Shown one piece after another: positions 9,188 to 18,134 of a stretch of DNA of 64,000 bases (positions are counted from its first letter, which is position 1; each line of letters begins with the position of its first letter). Source of the DNA: CBDCFT01 sp965216365 (lineage in GTDB: Bacteria > Pseudomonadota > Gammaproteobacteria > Arenicellales > CBDCFT01); NCBI GenBank assembly GCA_965216365.1, contig CBDCFT010000059.1:50607-114606 (forward strand), in the 5' to 3' direction. Made by a program: the position numbers and the translations under genes. The notes under the pieces were generated by a model, which saw only the letters and a list, made by a program, of their open reading frames with translations, was not told the origin of the DNA and ran no database searches.

Positions 9188-9554
9188 ATGCCACGCGAAG
9201 TGGATCGCACCCGGCGAGTGGGTGAAGTTATCCGACGCGAGCTGGCTGCTATTTTAGCCAGCGATGTGTCCGACCCTCGGCTTACTCTCGTGTCGATAAC
9301 CGGTATCAAAATCACTAAGGATTTGAAGAATGCGACTGTTTTTGTGTCCGAACTCGAGCATGACACCGAAAAAGAATCTGTTGTGGACGTGTTAAATCGC
9401 GCTGCCGGTTTTTTGCGCCATCAACTGGGGCAGCGCGCCTGCGTTGCGTTATACCCCGGCGTTAACTTTTCGTTATGACGACACTATAGAGCAGGGCGTA
9501 CACATGTCGAATCTTATCGATCAAGCGCGTTCGCGGGATGGCAACCACACATGA
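9188..9554 (+). CDS. rbfA: Ribosome-binding factor RbfA, one frame break
   Basis: Late 30S maturation factor that binds near 16S helix 1. It begins MPREVDRTRRVGEVIRRELA and reads through VSITGIKITKDLKNATVFVS to LRHQLGQR. A net +1 shift at about 9433-9442 then throws it out of frame; the conserved tail PALTFRYDDTIEQGV continues in the next frame to TGA 9552-9554. The corrected product is about 121 residues, normal length. The true stop overlaps the truB start (ATGA at 9551), the standard arrangement, which supports the repair. Confidence 0.9.
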
Positions 9555-10495
9555 CCCAATGCGCCAAATCGGCTGATATGTCCGAGTCACCTGTGGTGAA
9601 ACCTGTAAGTAACAAGATATCCGGTTTATTGTTGTTGGATAAACCCAGTGGCATTACATCGAATGGCGCTCTGCAACAGGCGAAACGATTATTGCAGGCG
9701 AAAAAAGCGGGTCATACCGGTAGTCTGGATCCCATAGCAACAGGCTTATTGCCCCTGTGTTTCGGTGAGACCACAAAAATTTCCAGCTTTTTCCTGGGTG
9801 CGGATAAGCGTTATGAAACCCGCTTAAAACTGGGTGAAACGACGGACACTGGAGATTGCGAAGGTAAGGTCACAAACACCACAGAGGTTAGCGCGGAGTA
9901 CAAGGACATTGCTCGTGTATTGGCTCAATTCGAAGGTGAAATCGAACAGATTCCACCCATGTATTCGGCGTTAAAGCGCAATGGTCAGCCCTTATACAAA
10001 CTTGCCCGGCAAGGTATCGAGGTTGAACGCGAACCACGCCAGGTGACGGTTTACGCGTTGCGCTGGCTTAAATATGAAGCACCTTTTCTGGATGTGGATA
10101 TCCGTTGTTCCAGCGGCTTTTACGTGCGCAGCCTGGCCAACGACATAGGCGATGCATTGGGTTGTGGCGCCCATGTGGCGGCATTACGGCGTACGGAGGT
10201 CGGCAATCTGAGTGTCGAAAATGCTATTTCCCTCGCTCAATTGGAAGCGGTCGCCACGATTGAAGACCGGCGTGGGTTGCTTTTGCCGAGCGATGAAGGC
10301 TTGCATCATTTGCCCGGCGTTGAGTTATCCACCGATGCGGCCTACTACCTGTGCCGCGGTCAGGCGGTAAAGGCGGATCACTGCCAGCAAAGCGGTTGGG
10401 TGCGGCTGTATTCGTGCGGTGCAGGATTTCTGGGTCTGGGTCAGGTCATGGATGACGGCCGTGTTACTCCTAAGCGCTTGTTTGTAAGGGTATAA
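9551..10495 (+). CDS. truB: tRNA pseudouridine-55 synthase TruB
   Basis: Makes the universal pseudouridine 55 in the T loop of tRNA. 314 residues. Conserved motifs: LLLLDKPSGITSNGALQQAK, then AGHTGSLDPIATGLLPLCFG, which holds the catalytic Asp, and the RYETRLKLGETTDTGDCEG segment. The C-terminal part carries the small PUA-like domain of the bacterial enzyme. Its start overlaps the rbfA stop. Confidence 0.96.
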   Translation: MTQCAKSADMSESPVVKPVSNKISGLLLLDKPSGITSNGALQQAKRLLQAKKAGHTGSLDPIATGLLPLCFGETTKISSFFLGADKRYETRLKLGETTDTGDCEGKVTNTTEVSAEYKDIARVLAQFEGEIEQIPPMYSALKRNGQPLYKLARQGIEVEREPRQVTVYALRWLKYEAPFLDVDIRCSSGFYVRSLANDIGDALGCGAHVAALRRTEVGNLSVENAISLAQLEAVATIEDRRGLLLPSDEGLHHLPGVELSTDAAYYLCRGQAVKADHCQQSGWVRLYSCGAGFLGLGQVMDDGRVTPKRLFVRV

Positions 10496-10523
10496 ATACA
10501 TTGTTTTTTAAGGGAAATTGTTG

Positions 10524-10552
10524 TTGAGACGGCACGGGTGGATGGTTAGAAT
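10524..10552 (+). promoter_or_regulatory. Promoter upstream of rpsO
   Basis: -35 TTGAGA (10524-10529), 17-nt spacer, -10 TAGAAT (10547-10552). This gives an rpsO leader of about 100 nt containing a hairpin GCGATT-GGCGA-AATCGC near 10582-10598. In E. coli, S15 represses its own translation through leader structure; whether this leader does so is inference. Confidence 0.65.
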
Positions 10553-10658
10553 ACGCACCCCTGAGACCAATGCGTCTGGGAAGCGATTGGCGAAATCGCG
10601 CCGTGTTGAAACGGCAATGCGCCAAACGTAATCGATCTACATAATCACGAGGAATCAA

Positions 10659-10928
10659 ATGGCTTTAACGGCAGAGGACAAAACGAAAATTGTCCAGGAT
10701 TATCAAACTGGGAAGGGTGATACAGGATCACCCGAAGTTCAGGTCGCGTTGATGACTGCGCGTATTCAGGATTTATCCTCCCATTTTAAATCACATATTC
10801 ACGATCATCATTCACGCCAAGGTTTGTTGCGCTTGGTGAATCAGCGGCGCAAGTTGCTCGACTATCTCAAAGGCCGGGACATCGAACGCTATCGAACCTT
10901 AATCAATCGACTGGGACTGCGTAAGTAA
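10659..10928 (+). CDS. rpsO: 30S ribosomal protein S15
   Basis: Primary binder of 16S rRNA in the 30S platform. 89 residues, the exact usual length. Motifs GDTGSPEVQVALMTARIQDL, HIHDHHSRQGLLRLVNQRRK and the closing YRTLINRLGLRK. GAGGAA ribosome site before ATG 10659. It has its own promoter inside the nusA-pnp cluster. Confidence 0.98.
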   Translation: MALTAEDKTKIVQDYQTGKGDTGSPEVQVALMTARIQDLSSHFKSHIHDHHSRQGLLRLVNQRRKLLDYLKGRDIERYRTLINRLGLRK

Positions 10929-10964
10929 AACGCCGGCTCCACGTCCCGCACAGGGGAATCACAA

Positions 10965-13058
10965 GTGGTTAATGTAGTAAAAAGTTTTCAGTATGGCGCA
11001 CACGAGGTGCGTCTGGAGACGGGCGCGATTGCTCGTCAGGCAACGGGAGCCGTGTTGGCGAAGATGGGTGACACGACCGTGTTGGTCAGCGTCGTAGCCG
11101 GTCGCGAACCACGCGATGTGGATTTCATGCCACTGACCGTGGATTACGAAGAACGAACCTATGCCGCCGGACGAATACCAGGCGGCTTTTTTAAGCGTGA
11201 AGGACGGCCATCCGAGAAAGCGATTCTGACCTGTCGTTTGATCGATCGTCCGATTCGACCGTTGTTTCCGGATGGTTTTACCCACGAGATGCAGATCGTT
11301 GCCACCGTCATGTCCATGGATCCGGAAATTGATCCCGATATCGTTGCCATGATCGGTACTTCAGCAGCCCTGCAGGTTTCAGGTGTTCCGTTCAATGGTC
11401 CTATCGGCGCCGCCCGCGTCGGATTTGTGGACGGGCAATATGTTCTGAATCCAAGTTTAGAGCAAACAAACAACGAGTCTCAGCTCGATCTGGTTGTGGC
11501 CGGCACAGACAATGCAGTATTGATGGTCGAGTCAGAAGCCAAGTCGCTGACCGAGGAGCAGATGCTAGGCGCGGTGATGTTCGGACATGAGCAAATGCAA
11601 ACTGCGATTAATGCTATTCGCGAATTGGGCGCGGAAGCAGGTACCGAAGCCTGGGACTGGCAGGCGCCCGAAAAAGATACGTCGGTGCAGGTTAGCGTCG
11701 AATCCGCAGTGGGTAACACGGTGGCCGATGCCTACAGTATTCCTGAGAAGCAACAACGTCAGGACAAGATGAGCGAAATTCGCGAAAGCGCGCTGGCACA
11801 ACTCACTAATGAAGAGACACCGGCTGAAGAGATCGACGCCTACAAGACAGCGATCAAGAGCATTGAAAAGAGGACTGTTCGCGAGCGCATCCTCGATGGT
11901 CAACCACGTATTGACGGTCGTGACCTGACCACCGTGCGTCCGATCAGTATCCAAACCGGTTTGTTTCCGCGAACCCACGGTTCCGTGTGTTTTACCCGGG
12001 GTGAAACCCAGGCGATTGTTGTGACCACACTCGGTACGGAACGTGACTCGCAGATTATTGATGCGCTGGAAGGCGAGACACGGGACAAATTCTTATTGCA
12101 CTATAACTTCCCACCTTATTGTGTCGGCGAAACGGGCAGGGTCGGTTCTCCAAAACGACGAGAAATTGGACACGGCAAACTTGCCAAACGTGCCGTTGCC
12201 GGCATTCTGCCGCAAGATGACGATTTCCCTTACACCATTCGTATCGTCTCCGAGATCACTGAATCCAACGGTTCCAGTTCCATGGCTACGGTTTGTGGAA
12301 GCAGTCTGTCATTGATGGACGCCGGCGTTCAGATCAAAGCCGCCGTGGCCGGTGTTGCTATGGGTTTGATCAAGGAAGGTGACCGTTATGCCGTGCTCAC
12401 CGATATTCTGGGTGACGAAGATCATCTGGGTGATATGGATTTTAAAGTGGCCGGTACGGCTGATGGTGTGACTGCCCTGCAAATGGATATCAAGATCGAA
12501 GGCATTACCCGTGAGATTATGGAAAAGGCTTTGGATCAGGCGCGTGACGCCCGTCTGCATATTCTTGGCGAGATGAACAAAGCGATATCCGCGCCGCGGG
12601 ACGAAATGTCGGCTTACGCACCACGCGTCATGACCATGCAAATCAGCCCGGATAAAATCCGCGACGTTATCGGTAAAGGTGGTGTGACCATTCGCGCGAT
12701 CTCTGAAGGCACTGGTGCGACCATCGATATCGAAGACGACGGCACGGTCAAGATAGCTTCCATCGATCAGGCCGCTGCGGAAGAAGCCAAACACCGCATC
12801 GAGCAAATCACTGCTGATGTAGAAGTGGGTGTGGTCTACGAAGGTAAAGTGGTCAAACTCATGGACTTCGGCGCGTTCGTCAATATCCTGCCCGGTCGCG
12901 ATGGCCTGGTTCACATCTCGCAAATCTCCGCTGAACGTGTGAACAATGTTAGCGATAAACTGAGCGAAGGTGACCTGGTAAAAGTCAAAGTGCTGGAAGT
13001 CGATAAACAAGGCCGTATACGATTGAGCATCAAAGCGCTCGAAGAAGAGGCGGCCTAA
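10965..13058 (+). CDS. pnp: Polyribonucleotide nucleotidyltransferase (PNPase)
   Basis: Phosphorolytic 3'-5' exoribonuclease of the RNA degradosome. 697 residues. Two RNase PH domains (first: KSFQYGAHEVRLETGAIARQ, RPIRPLFPDGF; second: TQAIVVTTLGTERD, FPYTIRIVSEITESNGSSSM), then a KH domain (ISPDKIRDVIGKGGVTIRAI) and a C-terminal S1 domain (GVVYEGKVVKLMDFGAFVNI). GTG start at 10965 with AGGGG about 10 nt upstream. Ends at a strong terminator. rpsO-pnp linkage is conserved across proteobacteria. Confidence 0.98.
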   Translation: MVNVVKSFQYGAHEVRLETGAIARQATGAVLAKMGDTTVLVSVVAGREPRDVDFMPLTVDYEERTYAAGRIPGGFFKREGRPSEKAILTCRLIDRPIRPLFPDGFTHEMQIVATVMSMDPEIDPDIVAMIGTSAALQVSGVPFNGPIGAARVGFVDGQYVLNPSLEQTNNESQLDLVVAGTDNAVLMVESEAKSLTEEQMLGAVMFGHEQMQTAINAIRELGAEAGTEAWDWQAPEKDTSVQVSVESAVGNTVADAYSIPEKQQRQDKMSEIRESALAQLTNEETPAEEIDAYKTAIKSIEKRTVRERILDGQPRIDGRDLTTVRPISIQTGLFPRTHGSVCFTRGETQAIVVTTLGTERDSQIIDALEGETRDKFLLHYNFPPYCVGETGRVGSPKRREIGHGKLAKRAVAGILPQDDDFPYTIRIVSEITESNGSSSMATVCGSSLSLMDAGVQIKAAVAGVAMGLIKEGDRYAVLTDILGDEDHLGDMDFKVAGTADGVTALQMDIKIEGITREIMEKALDQARDARLHILGEMNKAISAPRDEMSAYAPRVMTMQISPDKIRDVIGKGGVTIRAISEGTGATIDIEDDGTVKIASIDQAAAEEAKHRIEQITADVEVGVVYEGKVVKLMDFGAFVNILPGRDGLVHISQISAERVNNVSDKLSEGDLVKVKVLEVDKQGRIRLSIKALEEEAA

Positions 13059-13091
13059 CACGCCAAGCGCTTGCTTGCGTTTAGTTCAAAG

Positions 13092-13115
13092 AAAGGAGGC
13101 AATAGCCTCCTTTTT
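13092..13115 (+). terminator. Intrinsic terminator after pnp
   Basis: AAAGGAGGC and GCCTCCTTT form a 9-bp perfect stem across an AATA loop, followed by TT. Marks the end of the metY-to-pnp transcription unit. Confidence 0.9.
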
Positions 13116-13143
13116 ATTTGCGTCCAATCATCATTATAGCTGT

Positions 13144-13208
13144 CGGAGCGACCTTGGTCGCGAATATCATTTTAGGCTAACTTGTTCGTGACCAAGGTCG
13201 CTCCTACC
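13144..13208. repeat. Inverted pair of REP-like palindromes (GGAGCGACCTTGGTCGCGAA type)
   Basis: One unit at 13144-13164 and an inverted, slightly diverged copy at 13185-13208. Each unit holds a small palindrome, GCGACC-TT-GGTCGC (GTGACC in the second copy). A third copy lies at 30438-30463. Head-to-head pairing recalls the BIME arrangement of enterobacterial REPs. Confidence 0.8.
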
Positions 13209-13216
13209 GGAAACGA

Positions 13217-13244
13217 TGTCATGCCTGCGAAGGCAGGCATCCAG
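13217..13244. repeat. Short palindromic repeat (ATGCCTGC...GCAGGCAT)
   Basis: ATGCCTGC-GAAG-GCAGGCAT, an 8-bp perfect stem, followed by CCAG. It resembles the widespread intergenic units of the form CATTCCCGC...GCGGGAATCCAG seen in many proteobacteria. That family link is from memory, not a search. Confidence 0.6.
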
Positions 13245-13325
13245 TTGAATCCTTTCACGAGCGGTGTGGTTCGCGATTATAAAAATTATTGGATGTCGTT
13301 TGTTCTAAATTGTCGCGTTGCCTTG

Positions 13326-13365
13326 TCCCCTCACCCCAGCCCTCTCCCGAGGGGAGAGGGTCAAA
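13326..13365. repeat. Palindromic repeat (CCTCACCCCAGCCCTCTCCC type)
   Basis: CCCTCTCCC-GA-GGGGAGAGGG hairpin preceded by CCCCTCACCCCAG. This looks like another dispersed intergenic element known from many gammaproteobacterial genomes, the third repeat type within 250 bases. No coding frame is credible in 13116-13510. Confidence 0.6.
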
Positions 13366-13510
13366 ACATTCCTTGTCCTGGCGGGAGAAGCGACTGTCTT
13401 AAATTAGGAAGCGGCATTTGGTGTAGTTATTAACTATAGTAAAAGCAGTGTAGACATATGCGATATAAATCAGCTACTCACAAATTACTAAACAAAATGA
13501 GGATAACCTA

Positions 13511-13951
13511 CTGAAAGTATTGATACAAAGAGTTACCTCCGCCGGCGTTAAAGTAGATGGTGAAAGTATTGGCAAGGTCGATCAGGGTTTTCTGTTGCTG
13601 GTGGGTTTTGGGCGTGACGATGCAGAGGTGGATTTAGCAAGGATGGCGCAGCGAGTAATTAATCTCAGGATATTCTCCGATGTTGCAGGGCGATTCCAGT
13701 ATTCGGTATTGGATATCGAAGGAGCCATTTTGGCGGTGCCTCAGTTCACATTGTATGGCGATGTGCGCAAGGGACGGCGGCCCGAGTTCACCCAGGCATT
13801 GGCGCCGGAACTGGCAACAAAATTATTCGATCAATTCGTTAACGAACTGCGAAATAGCGGTGTCGGCCGGGTCGAAACCGGGCGATTCGGCGCGGATATG
13901 AAGGTATCGCTGGTTAACGATGGACCGGTTACACTGATGTTGGAAAGTTAA
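13511..13951 (+). CDS. dtd: D-aminoacyl-tRNA deacylase
   Basis: Hydrolyses D-amino acids mischarged on tRNA. 146 residues in the full-length reading. Motifs: VLIQRVTSAGVKVDGESIG, FLLLVGFGRDD, AVPQFTLYGDVRKGRRPEF and the catalytic-region VSLVNDGPVTLMLES. The family N-terminus is MK(A/V)LIQRV; here the matching first codon is CTG at 13511, with GAGGAT about 8 nt upstream. The only standard alternative, TTG 13520, would remove part of the first strand. So either a rare CTG start is used or an ATG was altered. Confidence 0.93.
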   Translation: MKVLIQRVTSAGVKVDGESIGKVDQGFLLLVGFGRDDAEVDLARMAQRVINLRIFSDVAGRFQYSVLDIEGAILAVPQFTLYGDVRKGRRPEFTQALAPELATKLFDQFVNELRNSGVGRVETGRFGADMKVSLVNDGPVTLMLES

Positions 13952-13958
13952 TTCCAAC

Positions 13959-14963
13959 TCATCCAACCGCGAGGTTTTCCGCAAGAAAAGCCGGAATGCG
14001 CCGCTCCAGCCAGTAACGTGGTGTAAGAGGTGACGCTCCATATATAAAACCGGCATGACCGCCGTTTTTACTCACTTCTAATGTTGTCGTGTCTGAGATT
14101 TCAGCCGGTGCCGGAACACTGTTCGGTAACATGAACGGGTCATCTTCAGCATGAATTATGAGAGCGGATTGCCGAATACCGCCGAGATATTGCAGGCAAC
14201 TTGATCGAGTATAGTAATCGTCTGCGTTTTCAAAGCCGTGTACCGGGCCGGTGAATAAGTCATCAAATTCGTAAAAAGTTTTTGTCTTACTAAGCTTTAA
14301 TAGATCAACCGCTCCCTCCCGACCGGCAAATTTACGCTGTACAGATGCTTTCATGCGCCGCATCAGATAATGCTGGTAAATCCTGGAAAACCCATACTCT
14401 AATTTTCGCGCCGCGATTTCCAATTCAAACGGCACCGACACTGCAACCGCTGCGTAAACCGGTTTGTGCTGATCGTTTTCCCCCAACCACTTAAGCAGGA
14501 TATTACCGCCCAACGAATAACCTAAAACTGCAAGAGGAGATTCCGGGTAATGTTGCCTGAGCAACGAAACCACATACTCAATGTCACCGGTATCGCCCGA
14601 ATGATAACCACGGGTGAGGCGATTGGGTTCGCCACTGCAACCGCGATGATGCATGACTACGACACAGTGACCGTGTTTGTTGAGTGCCTGCACGATGCCA
14701 CGGACATAATGTGAGCGAGAGCAGCCCTCGAGACCGTGCAATATTAAAACCATACTGACGGCGTTCTCGGGTGAACCACTCCAGTCGAGATCAAGAAAAT
14801 CACCGTCGTCCAATTCCAGACCTTGTCGTCGATACTCAATCCGGGGCTGTCGCCTGGTCAGTACCGGCCACAGGGTTTGCACATGTGGATCGCGGCACCA
14901 CCAGCTCGCGCGGAACGGTTCTGCCTCGTCACGTAGTGCCGAAATATCGATGTTTTGATTCAT
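13959..14963 (-). CDS. YheT-type alpha/beta hydrolase
   Basis: A predicted cytoplasmic hydrolase of the YheT/UPF0017 family; the substrate is unknown. About 334 residues from ATG 14963, which has AGGAAAA upstream; a longer frame to 15047 is less likely. Hallmarks: N-terminal WWCRDPHVQTLWPVL, nucleophile elbow GYSLGGN (Ser), acid in IIHAEDDPFM and catalytic His in NGGHAGFIYG. It converges on dtd, with the two stop codons only 7 nt apart. Confidence 0.88.
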   Translation of the reverse strand: MNQNIDISALRDEAEPFRASWWCRDPHVQTLWPVLTRRQPRIEYRRQGLELDDGDFLDLDWSGSPENAVSMVLILHGLEGCSRSHYVRGIVQALNKHGHCVVVMHHRGCSGEPNRLTRGYHSGDTGDIEYVVSLLRQHYPESPLAVLGYSLGGNILLKWLGENDQHKPVYAAVAVSVPFELEIAARKLEYGFSRIYQHYLMRRMKASVQRKFAGREGAVDLLKLSKTKTFYEFDDLFTGPVHGFENADDYYTRSSCLQYLGGIRQSALIIHAEDDPFMLPNSVPAPAEISDTTTLEVSKNGGHAGFIYGASPLTPRYWLERRIPAFLAENLAVG

Positions 14964-15138
14964 CGCTGGGTGTTTTCCTGCGGATTCCTGGATGCGTTCA
15001 TTTTCATAGGCAATTTGCTCGCAGATTTTCGTTATTGCAACGAACAAATGGTCGGCATTTGATAATGATCACGAGCGTCGGGATTTATTTCTGTACCGGC
15101 AATCGGCAGACAGTTGTGTCAATCTGAAAAAATAAATA

Positions 15139-15153
15139 ATAGCTATTAGCTAT
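15139..15153 (+). promoter_or_regulatory. OxyR-like binding element upstream of catalase
   Basis: ATAGCTATTAGCTAT matches the OxyR half-element ATAG-N-T-NNN-A-N-CTAT at every fixed position. It lies 164 nt before the catalase start. The adjoining ATGATAATAATATAT (15161-15175) is only a partial second element and is also weakly Fur-box-like. Peroxide control of katA by OxyR is common and would fit, but binding is inferred. Confidence 0.45.
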
Positions 15154-15316
15154 TATAAAAATGATAATAATATATTGGATTTATGATTGAGTCTCTCATA
15201 TGGTAATCGACACAGCGACTGATTTTGTCCATCTATGTTCTTTTTGATGCATCTGCGCCCTCATCGATGGCGAGTCTGCGCTGACGACGCACCATTAACT
15301 ATTCAAGGACTTTAAC

Positions 15317-16771
15317 ATGAGCAAAAAACTTACCACCAACGCAGGCTGTCCGGTTGCCGACAATCAAAATGTCATGACTGCCGGACCACGTGGGCCACAA
15401 TTGTTACAAGACGTTTGGTTCCTGGAAAAACTCGCCCATTTTGATCGGGAAGTCATTCCGGAACGGCGCATGCATGCTAAAGGTTCAGGGGCCTATGGCA
15501 CCTTCACCGTAACCCACGACATTACGCAATACACGCGGGCCAAGATCTTCTCCGAAGTCGGCAAGCAAACCGAGCTGTTTGCGCGCTTTACCACTGTTGC
15601 CGGAGAACGCGGTGCGGCCGATGCCGAGCGCGATATTCGTGGCTTCGCGGTAAAGTTCTACACCGAGGAAGGCAACTGGGATCTAGTGGGCAATAACACG
15701 CCGGTGTTTTTCCTGCGCGATCCGCTCAAGTTCCCGGACCTTAACCATGCGGTTAAACGTGATCCGCGCACCAATCTGCGCAGCGCCAAGAACAACTGGG
15801 ACTTCTGGACTTCACTACCCGAAGCCCTGCACCAGATTACCATTGTTATGAGTGATCGTGGTATTCCGGCCACCTACCGGCACATGCACGGATTTGGTAG
15901 TCATACTTTCAGTTTTATTAATGCCGATAATGAACGGTATTGGGTTAAATTCCATTTTAAGTCCCAACAAGGCATCAAGAATCTCACCGATGCCGAAGCG
16001 GAAGAACTGATTGGCAAGGATCGTGAAAGTCACCAGCGCGATCTCTACGACAGTATCGAAAACGGTGACTTTCCGAAATGGACGCTCAAGGTACAGGTCA
16101 TGCCGGAAGCAGACGCCGCCAAGGTGCCGTATCATCCCTTCGATCTCACCAAGATCTGGCCACATGCGGATTACCCGCTGATTGAAGTAGGTGAGCTCGA
16201 ATTGAATCGCAATCCGGAGAACTTCTTCGCCGAAGTCGAGCAATCGGCGTTCAATCCGGCCAATGTTGTGCCGGGTATCGGTTTCTCGCCGGACAAGATG
16301 TTACAGGGGCGGTTGTTCTCATACGGTGACGCCCAACGCTACCGGCTTGGGGTCAATCACAATCTTATCCCGGTTAATGCACCGCGTTGTCCGGTGCACA
16401 ACTACCACCGCGATGGTGCCATGCGAGTCGACGGTAACCACGGCGGCACTCTGGGCTATGAGCCAAACGACCAGGGCGAATGGGCCGAGCAGCCGGACTA
16501 CCGCGAACCGCCGCTCGATTTACAGGGTGCAGCGGATCACTGGAACCAACGCGAAGACACGGACTATTTTTCGCAAGCCGGTGACTTGTTCCGGCTGATG
16601 AGTGCGGAACAGCAACAGGCTTTGTTTGATAATACCGCTGGCTCGATTGGCGATGCGCCAAAAGAGATCCAGTTGCGGCACATTCGTCATTGCCTGCAGG
16701 CTGACCCGGCTTATGGCGAAGGCATTGCTAAAGCACTGGGTATCGATGTCGGTCAGTTAGAGGCAGCGTGA
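15317..16771 (+). CDS. katA: Monofunctional haem catalase
   Basis: Dismutates hydrogen peroxide. 484 residues, a small-subunit catalase. The catalytic His is in ERRMHAKGSGA (about residue 53), the distal Asn in WDLVGNNTPVFF, and the proximal haem-ligand Tyr in RLFSYGDAQRYRLG. Also PRCPVHNYHRDGAM. ATG 15317 follows AAGGA. It is a stand-alone gene with its own upstream region and terminator. No signal peptide, so cytoplasmic. Confidence 0.96.
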   Translation: MSKKLTTNAGCPVADNQNVMTAGPRGPQLLQDVWFLEKLAHFDREVIPERRMHAKGSGAYGTFTVTHDITQYTRAKIFSEVGKQTELFARFTTVAGERGAADAERDIRGFAVKFYTEEGNWDLVGNNTPVFFLRDPLKFPDLNHAVKRDPRTNLRSAKNNWDFWTSLPEALHQITIVMSDRGIPATYRHMHGFGSHTFSFINADNERYWVKFHFKSQQGIKNLTDAEAEELIGKDRESHQRDLYDSIENGDFPKWTLKVQVMPEADAAKVPYHPFDLTKIWPHADYPLIEVGELELNRNPENFFAEVEQSAFNPANVVPGIGFSPDKMLQGRLFSYGDAQRYRLGVNHNLIPVNAPRCPVHNYHRDGAMRVDGNHGGTLGYEPNDQGEWAEQPDYREPPLDLQGAADHWNQREDTDYFSQAGDLFRLMSAEQQQALFDNTAGSIGDAPKEIQLRHIRHCLQADPAYGEGIAKALGIDVGQLEAA

Positions 16772-16786
16772 TGTGACGTAGCCTGT

Positions 16787-16818
16787 GGCGCGGGTTGAAG
16801 AAACCCGCGCCTCGCTTT
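16787..16818 (+). terminator. Intrinsic terminator after catalase
   Basis: GGCGCGGGTT and AACCCGCGCC form a 10-bp perfect stem across a GAAGA loop, followed by TCGCTTTT. It ends katA and faces the convergent dihydroorotase gene. Confidence 0.85.
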
Positions 16819-16871
16819 TCAACGTTACTTAACCGAGTACTTGCCAGCTCAACGATGACCAAGTGAAGGGA

Positions 16872-18134
16872 TCAGTGGTGTGGTTTAAAGCTCAGCGCCT
16901 TACCGCGAGTCGATTCCCTGATGTGTCCATTTTCAAAAGCAATTTTCCCGTTGACAATAGTCCACTGTGACCATCCCGTTAACATACGACCAGCGTAGGG
17001 CGTCCAACCGCATTTGGTGAACATATCCTCGTTGCGTACGGGTTTCTCGTTCTCGAAATCGACAACGGTTAAATCGGCGTCCCATCCTTCCAGTATCTTG
17101 CCTTTATTCGGAATACCGTAAAGTTGCGCCGGGCCATGACACATCCATTTTTGAATCTGTTCAAGCGTGCACCGTCCGCGTTTCATCTGCGTGAGCATCA
17201 GCGGCAAAGACGTTTCTACCCCGGCCATGCCGGAAGGCGCTTTGGGGTAGGGTTGCTGCTTCTCCTCCAGCGTATGAGGTGCATGATCGGTAGCGATAAT
17301 GTCAATCACACCATCGCGCAGCGCCTGAAATAACTTTTCATTGTCTTCAGGTGTTCGAATCGGCGGGTTCATTTGCACTAGCGTACCCAATTCCGCGTAA
17401 TCGTTAATATTAAGCAGTAAATGGTTCGGGATGACTTCGGCGCTGACCCAGTCAGGTTTGTTTTCGCGCAACATGTCGGCTTCCGCACCGGTGGATAAAT
17501 GCAGGATATGCAGGCGGCGTTGGTATTTGTTCGACAATTCCAGCGCCAGCGTCGTCGCGAGCACGGCGCATTCCACGTCACGCACCTGGGAGTGCATAGC
17601 GGGGTCAGGGTTTGGCCCGATATTTTCAAGAAACTGTGCCGTGCGAGAGCGAATGCGTTGTTCGTCTTCGGCATGAACCGCGATCAAACGCTCGCCATTG
17701 GCAAAAATTTTATCCAGATCGGATTGTTCCGAGACCAGAAGATCGCCCGTACTGGAACCCATGAACACTTTGATGCCGCAAGTAGGGGATGCGCTGTTGA
17801 TAACGTTCAGATTGTCCGGTGTCGCGCCGATAAAGAATCCGTAGTTGGCGACCGACACATCTGCCGCACGCGCGAGCTTCGCGTCCAGGGCTTCCTGGGT
17901 CGTGGTGGTCGGGCGTGTGTTGGGCATTTCCAGAAAACTGGTAACGCCACCTTTGACTGCAGCACGGGAGCCACTGGCCAGGTCTTCCTTATGGGGTGCG
18001 CCGGGATCGCGAAAATGCACCTGCGGATCGATGACACCGGGCAGGAGCAAACGGCCACCCGCATCAATTTCTTCTGTCGCCGACTGGCTGATATTCGAGT
18101 CGATACGCTCAATTCTGCCATCCATGATCGCCAC
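16872..18134 (-). CDS. pyrC: Dihydroorotase, class I; N-terminus extends upstream without a standard start
   Basis: Zinc amidohydrolase of pyrimidine synthesis. Metal-site motifs: PGVIDPQVHFRDPG (the usual HxH is QVH, as in one known class I subgroup), IKVFMGSSTGD, LHILHLSTG and IATDHAPHTLEEK. From ATG 18134 it has 420 residues, but family homology (FDIIVRNADIARP...) continues upstream in the same frame for more than 20 codons, to about 18200, before a stop at 18234-18236. No ATG, GTG or TTG lies near the expected start; GTG 18143 is the only extra candidate. It may use a rare start, or a start base may be wrong. Confidence 0.9.
   Translation of the reverse strand: MAIMDGRIERIDSNISQSATEEIDAGGRLLLPGVIDPQVHFRDPGAPHKEDLASGSRAAVKGGVTSFLEMPNTRPTTTTQEALDAKLARAADVSVANYGFFIGATPDNLNVINSASPTCGIKVFMGSSTGDLLVSEQSDLDKIFANGERLIAVHAEDEQRIRSRTAQFLENIGPNPDPAMHSQVRDVECAVLATTLALELSNKYQRRLHILHLSTGAEADMLRENKPDWVSAEVIPNHLLLNINDYAELGTLVQMNPPIRTPEDNEKLFQALRDGVIDIIATDHAPHTLEEKQQPYPKAPSGMAGVETSLPLMLTQMKRGRCTLEQIQKWMCHGPAQLYGIPNKGKILEGWDADLTVVDFENEKPVRNEDMFTKCGWTPYAGRMLTGWSQWTIVNGKIAFENGHIRESTRGKALSFKPHH

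Noticed and set aside
12309..13061. 250-codon open frame antisense to the end of pnp
   Set aside because: It mirrors the strongly coding pnp frame and has no recognisable domain or start context.
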